Assembly (NCBI GenBank): GCA_023473255.1
Contig: JAMCYW010000028.1
Span: forward strand, 1 to 41,674
DNA length: 41,674 nucleotides
Origin: Candidatus Martarchaeota archaeon
GTDB lineage: Archaea; Micrarchaeota; Micrarchaeia; Micrarchaeales; Micrarchaeaceae
Direction: 5' to 3'
The translations under genes and the position numbers were made by a program. This document shows, piece after piece, positions 1 through 7,203 of this stretch (the stretch's first letter is position 1; each line of letters starts with the position of its first letter). Below the pieces are notes generated by a model. That model made no database searches. It was given only the letters and a program-made list of their open reading frames with translations, and had not been told where the DNA came from.

Positions 1-1
1 G

Positions 2-43
2 AGAAGAACCAACGTTGCGTTCAAAAGGAAACTTGCACCTTGA
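2..43 (+). other. possible 3' tail of a gene cut by the window edge
   Basis: Frame 2 from the left edge reads a short basic tail (RRTNVAFKRKLAP) and then a TGA stop. Frame 1 also reads open to a stop at 46-48. Neither can be identified from so few residues. A real C-terminus entering the window is possible but unproven. Nothing else is seen between here and the decarboxylase stop at 74. Confidence 0.2.
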
Positions 44-73
44 AATGAGGCCAAAACACGTATGGATGTGCGA

Positions 74-1189
74 TCATATATTGGAGAAAAATTCTTCAGA
101 CTCCTTTTTGAATTCGGCTTCATTGGCCAAATGCCCATCGAATCTGAATGAACCCTCAAGATAATGGCCTCCTGCAGTCTCATAAAACTCCTTTAAGAGG
201 CTCTTTTCCTTGGAAGCTATCATTATGGATGGCCCAGTATCTGCGTTAAGGTAAATGCCCTCATTTTTGTCCTGGAAATCAAGGATCTTTCTTATTAGCG
301 AAATGCTTTCCGGAGTCTGGACGATGAGGCCTCCGGATAAAAGCACTGAATGAAGATTAAGCGAATCCTTCTGCCCCCTCTTAAGGAGATATTCATCATC
401 AAAGCTGTTTTCTACTGCTGCATTCAGCGCAGCATATTTATCGGCTATCCAGCTCCCATAAAAGACTGACCTAACCGCAGTTTCGTGCGCCTTGTCGGTT
501 GCGATGTTCTGGCTGTTCGGGAATATCCCATAATAAAACTTCATCGGGTTATCCCTTAATTTTACTGCAAAGCTTTGATCAGGATCAATCCCTGGATAAG
601 ACAACCATATTGAAAGCCCATTAATGCATGCCCTTGTGCCAGATCCAGATACGAGTTTGGCAAACCTCGAAGCGATGGATTCTTTATCTGCAGAATTGGG
701 AAACACGTTTTCAATAAGCGATGAGGAGGCTGCTGCCGCGACTGCCGAAGATTCGCTCATCCCCTTGGCATTTTCATAACGCCTAAAACGCCTGATATTG
801 AACTGAAAACTGCCATGCAGGCCAAACCTTTTTTTAAAGTAGCCCAATGCCCTGTCGGCCTTCGCCTTATACGTGCTTGAAGTTTCTCCATCAAGCCTTA
901 CCAAGTCCCTGCCCTCTTCTTTTAGATATCTGCATGACGCAATGCAATAGGAAAAATCGGTGTTGAAGGAGATCGAAGGATTGAAAGCAATTTTTTCATT
1001 TTTATCATAAAATCCCAAAAATTTTTCAAAGGCTTTAATCGGATAAGATGTCGATGTTGTTGTTTTCATGTCTTCGGTTTCAGGCAAGTCATAAACGATC
1101 TCTTTATAGGCTCCAATTTCCATAAGGGAATTTTTTATCTTCTCGCCTTTCTCCTTCAGTTCACTATAATTCAAATCAAATCTCTCCAT
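74..1189 (-). CDS. mevalonate diphosphate decarboxylase family (GHMP fold), possibly mevalonate 3,5-bisphosphate decarboxylase
   Basis: Predicted 371-aa cytosolic enzyme of the mevalonate pathway, removing CO2 from a phosphorylated mevalonate on the way to isoprenoid lipid precursors. Family marks in order: an N-terminal segment with EKFLGFYD where the family has IKYWGKRD; a GHMP-type Ser/Ala-rich loop GMSESSAVAAAAS around residue 140-155; SGSGTRACINGLSIWLSYPG near 176-195; and ADTGPSIMI near 315-322, equivalent to the DAGPN segment with the catalytic Asp. The SGSGTR...SIWLSYPG spelling looks to me more like the Thermoplasma-type bisphosphomevalonate enzyme than the classical diphosphate enzyme, but this is from memory and not aligned. 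The ATG at 1189 was chosen; an in-frame GTG lies at 1201. It follows tRNA-Glu on the same strand by about 50 nt and may be co-transcribed with it. Confidence 0.75.
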   Translation of the reverse strand: MERFDLNYSELKEKGEKIKNSLMEIGAYKEIVYDLPETEDMKTTTSTSYPIKAFEKFLGFYDKNEKIAFNPSISFNTDFSYCIASCRYLKEEGRDLVRLDGETSSTYKAKADRALGYFKKRFGLHGSFQFNIRRFRRYENAKGMSESSAVAAAASSSLIENVFPNSADKESIASRFAKLVSGSGTRACINGLSIWLSYPGIDPDQSFAVKLRDNPMKFYYGIFPNSQNIATDKAHETAVRSVFYGSWIADKYAALNAAVENSFDDEYLLKRGQKDSLNLHSVLLSGGLIVQTPESISLIRKILDFQDKNEGIYLNADTGPSIMIASKEKSLLKEFYETAGGHYLEGSFRFDGHLANEAEFKKESEEFFSNI

Positions 1190-1240
1190 AATCTTATGCA
1201 CCTTCGGAAGCCGAACCTGCGCATGTTGGAAAATTTCAAA

Positions 1241-1315
1241 TGCTCCCTTCGGGATTTGAACCCGAGTTTCGGCCGTGAGAGGGCCGCATCCTTGACCGGA
1301 CTAGATGAAGGGAGC
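1241..1315 (-). tRNA. tRNA-Glu (CTC)
   Basis: The reverse strand folds as a full cloverleaf. The acceptor GCTCCCT pairs with AGGGAGC, the D arm is ATC/GAT, the anticodon arm is CGGCC-CTCTCAC-GGCCG with anticodon CTC, and the T arm is TCGGG-TTCAAAT-CCCGA. The discriminator is A at 1241. No intron and no encoded CCA. An AT-rich element at 1319-1343 could hold the promoter. Confidence 0.93.
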
Positions 1316-1341
1316 GCATTATAATTATATGCTTTTTATCT

Positions 1342-2019
1342 TTATCGTCGCATTATCTTGTGGCTTGGGATCTCATACGGCATGAGCCTGTCCTCTATGA
1401 AGCCCGTAATCCCGAATCCAGATTCGCTATCGAGTTTTATCATGCTTTCGAAAAACTCGCTCTTTTCTTTTTCAGTATTAATAGGTTCAAATGAATAGTT
1501 ATTTATTGCTTTTATCGCTTCGTCAAGGCGCCCAAGCGCATCTGAAAGCCTGCCAAACGACTCTTCAGGCATGGCTCTTATGGCCATCGACTTCTTGAAG
1601 AACTCTATCTGCATTGCGGCTTTTCCGGAAGAATGGCAGAATTTAAGGGGCTTGGAATACAATTCCGAAAGCATTGCCGATATTGCATCGCTCTTCTTGA
1701 TGGCCCTGTTTGCCATCAAGGCCGGGGCAGAGAGCATATTTATTTCAGAATGCCTGCCTGAAATGGAAGCGTCTTCTTTGAGCGTATCTATGTAAGTGTC
1801 CCTGCTCTTCTTGCTTATATTGTAGAAAAAATTGACATATGATGTAACTCCGAGCTTTAGTTCATTGTAGAGTGTGTCCGGGCTTACCTCAATGTCTCTG
1901 TAAAGCTCGTTGGCCGTCTCCTTAAGCGTCTGCATATGCTTTGTTATCCTCTTCATAGCCGGGTATACGTCGTCGTTGTTGTAGAATTTCTCCACGTTGG
2001 CGTTTATCAAGAACGACAT
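1342..2019 (-). CDS. hypothetical cytosolic protein, largely helical
   Basis: Not recognised. The open frame extends to 2196 (284 aa), but I place the start at ATG 2019, giving 225 aa beginning MSFLINANVEKF. Two reasons support this. A good TATA-like element (TAAATATAAT) sits at 2045-2054, 26-35 nt upstream, as expected for a leaderless archaeal gene. The extra N-terminal 59 residues also overlap what looks like a decayed kinase gene. The product is charged and predominantly helical with no membrane segment or signal peptide. It ends 26 nt before tRNA-Glu on the same strand. Confidence 0.55.
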   Translation of the reverse strand: MSFLINANVEKFYNNDDVYPAMKRITKHMQTLKETANELYRDIEVSPDTLYNELKLGVTSYVNFFYNISKKSRDTYIDTLKEDASISGRHSEINMLSAPALMANRAIKKSDAISAMLSELYSKPLKFCHSSGKAAMQIEFFKKSMAIRAMPEESFGRLSDALGRLDEAIKAINNYSFEPINTEKEKSEFFESMIKLDSESGFGITGFIEDRLMPYEIPSHKIMRR

Positions 2020-2083
2020 GGCAAGAAGGAGCGATTTTATCGGTATTATATTTATCCTGCAGCGCAGCTTGCGGCTCCTGTTT

Positions 2084-2442
2084 TCAGAACTCTTCGATGC
2101 CCTTGCATGTTTTGATGAAGTCTTCTGCACATTATCACTTGCTGGTCGCCGGAATCTTTCTAATATATGGCAGCAAAGCTTTAAGCCTGTTGCCATAAAT
2201 GCTATCTCATGTTCGATGCCCTGTTCTCAATAGCCTCCCTTGCCGAATGCCTGCCTATTGCCTTCGCCTTCATTGTGCCTATGCCTTCGAAATTGTTCTT
2301 GCGCGCTATTTTAGCAACATGATTAAGCTTGTTTGCGTGCGCGTTGTAGGCCTTTGCGCTTGTGCGAAAGGCGCACAAGGTTTCCATCTAAGCATATGCG
2401 CGCCACTGCCGATGTTTTTCCAGTGCCTATTCAAGCTATTAT
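2084..2442 (-). pseudogene. decayed P-loop nucleotide kinase (adenylate kinase/Fap7-like)
   Basis: No single frame is open, but kinase-like pieces appear in order across frames on the minus strand. They are a P-loop remnant IGTGKTSAVARI near 2410-2430, then KLNHVAKIARKNNFEGIGTMKAKAI in another frame near 2260-2335 (compare the LNxLAK..GFxEGYD region of small archaeal adenylate kinases), then GNRLKALLPYIRKI in a third frame, and a tail ending IEEF at 2084. In-frame stops and shifts lie between the pieces. It immediately follows the DsbA-like gene. The family assignment is tentative; decay rather than sequencing error is likely because several lesions are needed. Confidence 0.42.
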
Positions 2443-2456
2443 ATGGGCCAAATAGG

Positions 2457-3533
2457 TTACCCTGTCGAAGCGGTTGCGCCTGCATGCCCCAGCGTGTAGT
2501 TTATTACGCTGTCGAGTGTCTGAGGTATCGCCTGATATTTGCAGTCTACTATGAATGCGGGGGTCTCTGTTATGTTATAGAAAACAGCAAGCTGCGCCTG
2601 ATGCTCCATAACAATAGGTACGCTTTCCATGCATGTATTGAATTCAGGCACATTGAGGCCTGAGCCGTTTACGATTGATGAAAGTATGTTCTCCGAAAGC
2701 GGATTCCCGTTGAACACCGTGCTTAGGTTGCTCATGAAATCGCCGAATTTCTGTTGCGTTGAAGCACATGCGAGGTACATGCCAAGCAATTGCGTTACGT
2801 TGATTCCATATTTAGAATATTTCTCTACTGAGTTGCCCTCGAATATGAACTTGTAGGTCATGTTTATTGTTGAATTGTATCTCTTGCTGGCGTTTATCGC
2901 ATCGCGTATGGCCGAGAACGCACCTGGCGCATAAGGATCTGTTATCATATATACCGGATATGGGGGGCTTGTCGTGCACAGCACCTTGCCGCTTAGGCTT
3001 ATAGCCCCAACGCCTATCGCTTTGTTCTGCGTATGCGACGTAGGGCTTAAAGTCTGCATGAAAGGATGCGCAAGGCTCAGGTTCTGCCCGTACAACGTCA
3101 TTGAAAACATAAGCCTCTGGCCGGTGAACGGGTCCTTGTAAGGCATCGTTATGAGCCATTCGTTTTGGTTGCCCATGAACGATACGTTAGATTCGTTTGG
3201 CAGCACATAGTATGGCAGCAAGGCAAGCGAGCTGTTTATTGTAGAATAGCTTGCGATTATCCGCTCTGCCGCGCCAAGCGCCTGTGTGCTGTTGTATTTG
3301 GGCGTTATGCAGGTGCCGTTTAGGCTCGCCCCGTAGCTGCACTGCACTGTAGTCTTGAAGGTTGAAAGTTCGAATGCAAGCGCAACAAGTATTACTATCA
3401 ATACGATAAGGGATATATGCAGGTAATCAAGCCCTCCGAGCCTTGAAGCGCGCTTGACTATGAATACGGGCTCCTTTGCACTTCCTTTAGCGTAGCCGCG
3501 CTGCTTTGCATTCGTTGGTTTTTTTCTCTCCAT
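2457..3533 (-). CDS. membrane-anchored DsbA-like thioredoxin-fold protein lacking CxxC
   Basis: 358 aa from ATG 3533 (MERKKPTN); ATG 3545 is the alternative. Longer starts, to 3608, fall inside the tRNA-Arg gene and are rejected. A basic cytosolic N-terminus is followed by one membrane helix (about residues 40-58) and a large outside domain rich in N-x-S/T sites. The C-terminal half resembles DsbA/thioredoxin: a beta strand PVYMITDPYAPGAF stands where the family has a CxxC redox motif, followed by helical segments and a cis-Pro-like loop ITETPAFIVDCKY. The redox pair is replaced by YAPG, so a disulfide oxidase role is doubtful. Several other cysteines remain and could form structural disulfides. 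A binding or chaperone role outside the cell is possible. Confidence 0.6.
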   Translation of the reverse strand: MERKKPTNAKQRGYAKGSAKEPVFIVKRASRLGGLDYLHISLIVLIVILVALAFELSTFKTTVQCSYGASLNGTCITPKYNSTQALGAAERIIASYSTINSSLALLPYYVLPNESNVSFMGNQNEWLITMPYKDPFTGQRLMFSMTLYGQNLSLAHPFMQTLSPTSHTQNKAIGVGAISLSGKVLCTTSPPYPVYMITDPYAPGAFSAIRDAINASKRYNSTINMTYKFIFEGNSVEKYSKYGINVTQLLGMYLACASTQQKFGDFMSNLSTVFNGNPLSENILSSIVNGSGLNVPEFNTCMESVPIVMEHQAQLAVFYNITETPAFIVDCKYQAIPQTLDSVINYTLGHAGATASTG

Positions 3534-3558
3534 GAAACCATCCATAAATATTGGCAGA

Positions 3559-3669
3559 CGGGCCCGGCGGGATTGCCATACGGGCATGAAATTAATCAAG
3601 AACCGCACTTTGAACCCGCGACCGTCACCTTAGGAGGATGTCGCTCTGTCCAAGCTGAGCTACGGGCCC
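3559..3669 (-). tRNA. tRNA-Arg (CCT) with a T-loop intron
   Basis: Exon 1 (3669 to about 3610) gives acceptor GGGCCCG, D arm GCTC/GAGC, and an anticodon loop CTCCTAA (CCT) closed by four pairs with an A.A mismatch at 27-43. It then gives T-stem GCGGG and loop TTCAA. The T-loop is interrupted. Exon 2 (about 3573-3560) restores the loop, CCCGC and acceptor CGGGCCC, with discriminator G at 3559. The spliced molecule has 74 nt plus discriminator, with no CCA encoded. A TATA-like TTAAAA about 30 nt upstream (about 3696-3702) fits as promoter. Confidence 0.82.
3574..3609 (-). other. 36-nt intron in the T-loop of tRNA-Arg
   Basis: Removing these bases exactly restores a T-arm (GCGGG-TTCAAAT-CCCGC) and the 3' acceptor strand. 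The intron ends can pair (GUGCGG with CCGUAU), with an AAA bulge on the 5' side and a CAAU bulge on the 3' side. That is a relaxed bulge-helix-bulge of the kind cut by archaeal tRNA endonuclease. The exact cut is ambiguous by two positions because both junctions carry A residues. An ATG of a spurious extension of the neighbouring CDS lies inside. Confidence 0.72.
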
Positions 3670-3842
3670 ATCACTCGTTATTGAATCCTAATCCTTTTAA
3701 GCTTTGCCTAAATGCACTTTGATTGCCGGTTAAACCCCACGTCAATGCGAATCATGGGAGCAAGCATGGACTATGCGCGGCTCAACAGGAACATGCCTGT
3801 GGCATCCTCCCACTCATAAACTGCAATCTGCGCCGTTGTATA
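3670..3842. other. intergenic stretch, no gene found
   Basis: Between tRNA-Arg and the repeats of the ATPase promoter. The left part holds the tRNA promoter. A 24-codon frame (about 3747-3821) is present but has no supporting start context. No RNA fold or conserved motif was recognised. Confidence 0.4.
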
Positions 3843-3897
3843 ATTTTGTGTCATATAAAACATAAAATATAAATATTTTGTGTCATATAAAACATAA
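3843..3897 (+). promoter_or_regulatory. pair of 23-bp direct repeats bracketing a TATA box
   Basis: Identical 23-bp copies lie at 3843-3865 and 3875-3897 (core TTTTGTGTCATATAAAACAT), offset by 32 bp, about three helical turns. The AT-rich block between and beside them (3864-3877, AAATATAAATAT) is at the right distance (22-35 nt) to be the TATA box of a leaderless ATG at 3899. The second copy ends one base before that ATG. The arrangement is what an operator pair would look like; the binding protein is unknown and could be the downstream gene or a separate regulator. Confidence 0.6.
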
Positions 3898-3898
3898 T

Positions 3899-5236
3899 AT
3901 GGAAAACGATGAGCTTTTATCTGTGCTGTCGTCATGGAATTTTTGGGGCGACAAGAAGATAGATACGGGTTTGGAAAGACCGTTTTATGTCGATAAAATT
4001 TTGAACTTATTAAACGAGAATAATATCATCGCCGAAACAGGCGTTAGGCGATGCGGCAAGTCGTTTATTGCAAAGCAGGTCGTAAAACGGTTGATCAACG
4101 AAACCGATGGAAAGAACGTGCTTATAATAAATCTAGAAGATGAGAGGTTCATAAGCAGGAATTACGAGCTGTTGCTGCAGGCTTATGAATCTTATAAGAG
4201 TATATTGAAGCCAGGTAAAAAACCTCTCATTGTCATAGACGAAGCACAGGAGGTTGAAGGATGGGAAAAATTCGTCAGGGGCCTTACCGAACGAAACGAG
4301 GCAAAATTCATAATCACAGGATCGTCTTCAAAATTACTAAGCTCGGAATACTCTACCTTGCTGTCCGGAAGGCAGATAACGATATACATCGCACCGTTAA
4401 GTTTTCCCGAATTTCTGGCATTCAAGGGAATGAAAACAGATCAACTAAACATAGTAACAAATGCCGAGAAGATAAAACAGCATTTTGATGAATATCTGCA
4501 TTTCGGAGGATTCCCCGTTGTTGCATTAAACAGCGAAAAGAACGAACTTCTGCTGAGCTATTTTGATACTATAATGGTAAAGGATGTCATTTCTAGGTAC
4601 AGATTGAGAAATGAGGCTAAACTTAGATCGTTGGCAAAGTTCTACCTTACTAACATATCATCCGAGATCACATACAATAGCGTGTCGAGATTCCTGAACA
4701 TTCCGGTGAAAACGGCACAGCGCTTCTCCGAATATATCGCCAGCTCAAGTATCATCTTCTTTGTAGATAGGCTATCCTTCTCTCCCAAAGAAAAAGAGAA
4801 CAGCCCGAGAAAAGTCTATTCCATAGACAACGGCATCGCTAGTGCCATAGGTACGAATTTCATGGAGATAAAAGGGAGGATGCTTGAAAACATCGTGGCG
4901 CAGCACATATATGTGCACTGTAAAAAAGACAGAAATTCAAGCATGTATTATTGGCGCGAAAATGGGCAAAGATCCGAAGGAAAGGCTGTGGATTTTGTCT
5001 TTAAGCGCGGCAATGCCCTATGTCCTATACAAGTAAGTTATTCGGTAAGGGACCCTAAGGCGAAAAAGCGTGAGATAAGCGCGCTGATAAGATGCGCAAA
5101 GGAATTAAATGTCAAAAAGGGTATCATAATAACGTATGAGTATTCAGGCAGTGAAAAAATAGAAGACATAAACATAGAATACAAAAAGGCGTATAACTGG
5201 CTCATGGACGATCCGTGCACAATGGTTGTAGGGTAA
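3899..5236 (+). CDS. AAA-family ATPase with C-terminal DUF4143-like domain
   Basis: 445 aa. The N-terminal ATPase core carries Walker A GVRRCGKS (about residues 47-54), Walker B LIVIDEAQ (about 110-117) and a sensor-like FIITGSSSKLL strand. The C-terminal part has the DUF4143 look, ending in YYWRENGQ...VDFVF with a following basic strand, reminiscent of restriction-endonuclease-like folds. Such AAA_14/DUF4143 proteins are widespread in archaea and bacteria, often as isolated accessory genes, and their function is generally unknown. ATG 3899 was preferred over the in-frame TTG 3878 because the TATA box and repeats lie just before it. It stands alone between tRNA-Arg and argS on the opposite strand, which fits an inserted accessory gene. 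Confidence 0.85.
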   Translation: MENDELLSVLSSWNFWGDKKIDTGLERPFYVDKILNLLNENNIIAETGVRRCGKSFIAKQVVKRLINETDGKNVLIINLEDERFISRNYELLLQAYESYKSILKPGKKPLIVIDEAQEVEGWEKFVRGLTERNEAKFIITGSSSKLLSSEYSTLLSGRQITIYIAPLSFPEFLAFKGMKTDQLNIVTNAEKIKQHFDEYLHFGGFPVVALNSEKNELLLSYFDTIMVKDVISRYRLRNEAKLRSLAKFYLTNISSEITYNSVSRFLNIPVKTAQRFSEYIASSSIIFFVDRLSFSPKEKENSPRKVYSIDNGIASAIGTNFMEIKGRMLENIVAQHIYVHCKKDRNSSMYYWRENGQRSEGKAVDFVFKRGNALCPIQVSYSVRDPKAKKREISALIRCAKELNVKKGIIITYEYSGSEKIEDINIEYKKAYNWLMDDPCTMVVG

Positions 5237-5296
5237 TGCGGAAACGGCATCGCCTAATCCAGACAAGGAAGCTCGCACGATTTATCGGCGGGCAGT

Positions 5297-7189
5297 TTAC
5301 ATCCTTTCTACCGCGTTTATGCCTACGATGGCAAGCATCTCCCCAATTACCTTTTTGAATGCAAGCACAAGCGCAAGCCTTGCGAGCATCCTTTCCTTAG
5401 AATCTGCCTTGAGCACGGGATCGTGCTCGTAGAACTTGCTGAACGCAAGCGCGGCACCGCTTATATAGTCTATTATGACATTGGTCTTGTATTCTGAAGC
5501 GGCCTTTTCGACGATATCCTTTGCAATCGAGAACTGCTTTATCAGCGCGAATTCGTGGTCGCTGCAGAGCACGCTTGCATCCGCGCCTACGATGTCCTCA
5601 GTTCTTATCCCTGAATTTTCTATTATCCTTGAAGCCCTGGCGTACATATACTGACAGTACGGCCCGGAGTTGCCCTCAAAGTTAAGTGCGTTCTCCCACG
5701 AGAATGTAAGCTTCTTTTCTTGCGACAGCTTCAGGAACTCGAATCTTATCGCAGATACGGATATGTCCCGCGCTATCCTGTCCTTTGCGTCATCTGGAAG
5801 ATTGAACCTCGTGCCTATGAGCGAGACCGCCCTCTCATGCGTCTCCTTCAGAAGGTCGTCTGCGGTGTATCCTACCCAGGTGCCCTTCCTTCCGGCGAGT
5901 TTGGCGTTCTCCAATTCTACGACTCCATATGCGATGTGCTTGAATCCAGATGCCTTGCCTGCTTCTCCTATCGCTTCCAATACCATCTTTATGAGGTTCT
6001 GCTCGTAGCTCTGCCTCGCGTCTATGGTGTTTATCGATATGGAGCCATTCCCGAAATTCATGATGCTGCCTTCCCTGGAAGTCGAATAGAGCTCCTTTCC
6101 GTTGGGCTGGTCCATAAACTTTGAATACTTGAATGTATTATCGAGCAGGCCGAACTTCCACATGTGGAATGCAATGTCCTTCGCCAGGTAATTCGGCGCG
6201 CCGTTGCTTCTTACCAATACCTTTACGCTTTCCTTCAATCCCTTGAATTCTTCGGGAAGGTCTTTTATGTCGTTGAAGTCTATCACAAGGCAGTTTGCAT
6301 ATTTGCCTTCAGTAAGCTCCTTGGCAATGCCCTTTCTCTTCAATATCTGCAGCGACTTTTCCAGAAGATTCTCCCTTACTATATCGCTCTCCCAAACAAG
6401 GACATCGTGGAATATGTTGAACGCAAAGGCAGTCTTGTATTCGGCGTTGACATAGCTCTCAGAAGATTCCCTTGATATCTTAGACTCGTAAGTGCCGTCA
6501 ATCTCCATGTTCTTGAGCGTCTCGTCAATCTCGGCTTTTATGTCGTTATTTTCCATGAAGGCATTAACCTTGACGTATACATCCCCTAAGGCATGGTCGT
6601 ACTTCTTCGAGGTGTCCAATGCAATGCCCAATCTCTCCAAATGCATAAGCCCCCATATGGCCTGCGCGGCCTGAAACCCAAGATCGTCTATGTAGTCCTG
6701 GCGCTCTACGGCATATCCGCACGCCTCGAATATCCTCGATAATGTATCGCCGAGCAGCGCGCTTCTAACCTGGCCTACGTGCCACGGGTGCACGGGATTG
6801 ACGCTTGGGGATTCTATAATCGCCTTTTTGCCGTCTCCCTTGCCTGACGAGCAGTACGCTCCATTTTTCAGCACCGCCTTCAGAACCGACGCAGAAAAGC
6901 TTTTCCGGTCTATGTGAAAGTTTATGAATCCGTTCGATGTGCCTATTGCAGATATTCCGCTTATGAGCGCCATATTTTCAGAGATGCCGGACGACACATC
7001 GGCGGGGCTCTTGCCTAATGCCTTTGCTATCTTAAGCGATATGGAAGACGCAATGTCCCCGCTGCCTTTCGAGAAATCCAATGACCTTGCAATATCGCTA
7101 TCCTCTGCGCCATACCCTGCCTTCTTTATTGCATCTGCAAGGGCTTTGGCTATGCCATCTCTCAGTGCCATGTAAGGTGAATCGTCCAT
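5297..7189 (-). CDS. argS: arginyl-tRNA synthetase
   Basis: 630 aa, a normal length for the family. It charges tRNA-Arg with arginine in the cytosol. The order is: N-terminal Add-1-like domain (about 1-110); class I catalytic domain with the HIGH-equivalent HVGQ near residue 134-137 inside NPVHPWHVGQVRSALLGD; a KMSKS-region equivalent GRKGTW near 430; and a C-terminal anticodon-binding DALR domain beginning around EGNSGPYCQYMYARASRI. The last His of the HIGH motif is Gln here. The start lies 14 nt after the nnr stop, so both are likely one transcript. It is about 1.6 kb from a tRNA-Arg gene, probably by chance. Confidence 0.95.
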   Translation of the reverse strand: MDDSPYMALRDGIAKALADAIKKAGYGAEDSDIARSLDFSKGSGDIASSISLKIAKALGKSPADVSSGISENMALISGISAIGTSNGFINFHIDRKSFSASVLKAVLKNGAYCSSGKGDGKKAIIESPSVNPVHPWHVGQVRSALLGDTLSRIFEACGYAVERQDYIDDLGFQAAQAIWGLMHLERLGIALDTSKKYDHALGDVYVKVNAFMENNDIKAEIDETLKNMEIDGTYESKISRESSESYVNAEYKTAFAFNIFHDVLVWESDIVRENLLEKSLQILKRKGIAKELTEGKYANCLVIDFNDIKDLPEEFKGLKESVKVLVRSNGAPNYLAKDIAFHMWKFGLLDNTFKYSKFMDQPNGKELYSTSREGSIMNFGNGSISINTIDARQSYEQNLIKMVLEAIGEAGKASGFKHIAYGVVELENAKLAGRKGTWVGYTADDLLKETHERAVSLIGTRFNLPDDAKDRIARDISVSAIRFEFLKLSQEKKLTFSWENALNFEGNSGPYCQYMYARASRIIENSGIRTEDIVGADASVLCSDHEFALIKQFSIAKDIVEKAASEYKTNVIIDYISGAALAFSKFYEHDPVLKADSKERMLARLALVLAFKKVIGEMLAIVGINAVERM

Positions 7190-7203
7190 AAAACCACTTT
7201 ATT

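Noticed and set aside
2020-2196. N-terminal extension of the 225-aa hypothetical protein
   Set aside because: The added residues overlap the decayed kinase, are unlike the rest of the protein, and a TATA box sits just before ATG 2019.
2202-2387. 61-codon minus-strand ORF as an intact gene
   Set aside because: Its text matches the middle of the kinase-like remnant, whose start and end are in other frames, so it is a fragment.
3534-3608. N-terminal extension of the DsbA-like gene to position 3608
   Set aside because: It runs through the 3' exon and intron of tRNA-Arg; in-frame ATGs at 3533 and 3545 lie just outside the tRNA.
3747-3821. 24-codon plus-strand frame between tRNA-Arg and the ATPase
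   Set aside because: No promoter, ribosome site or recognisable sequence; likely chance.
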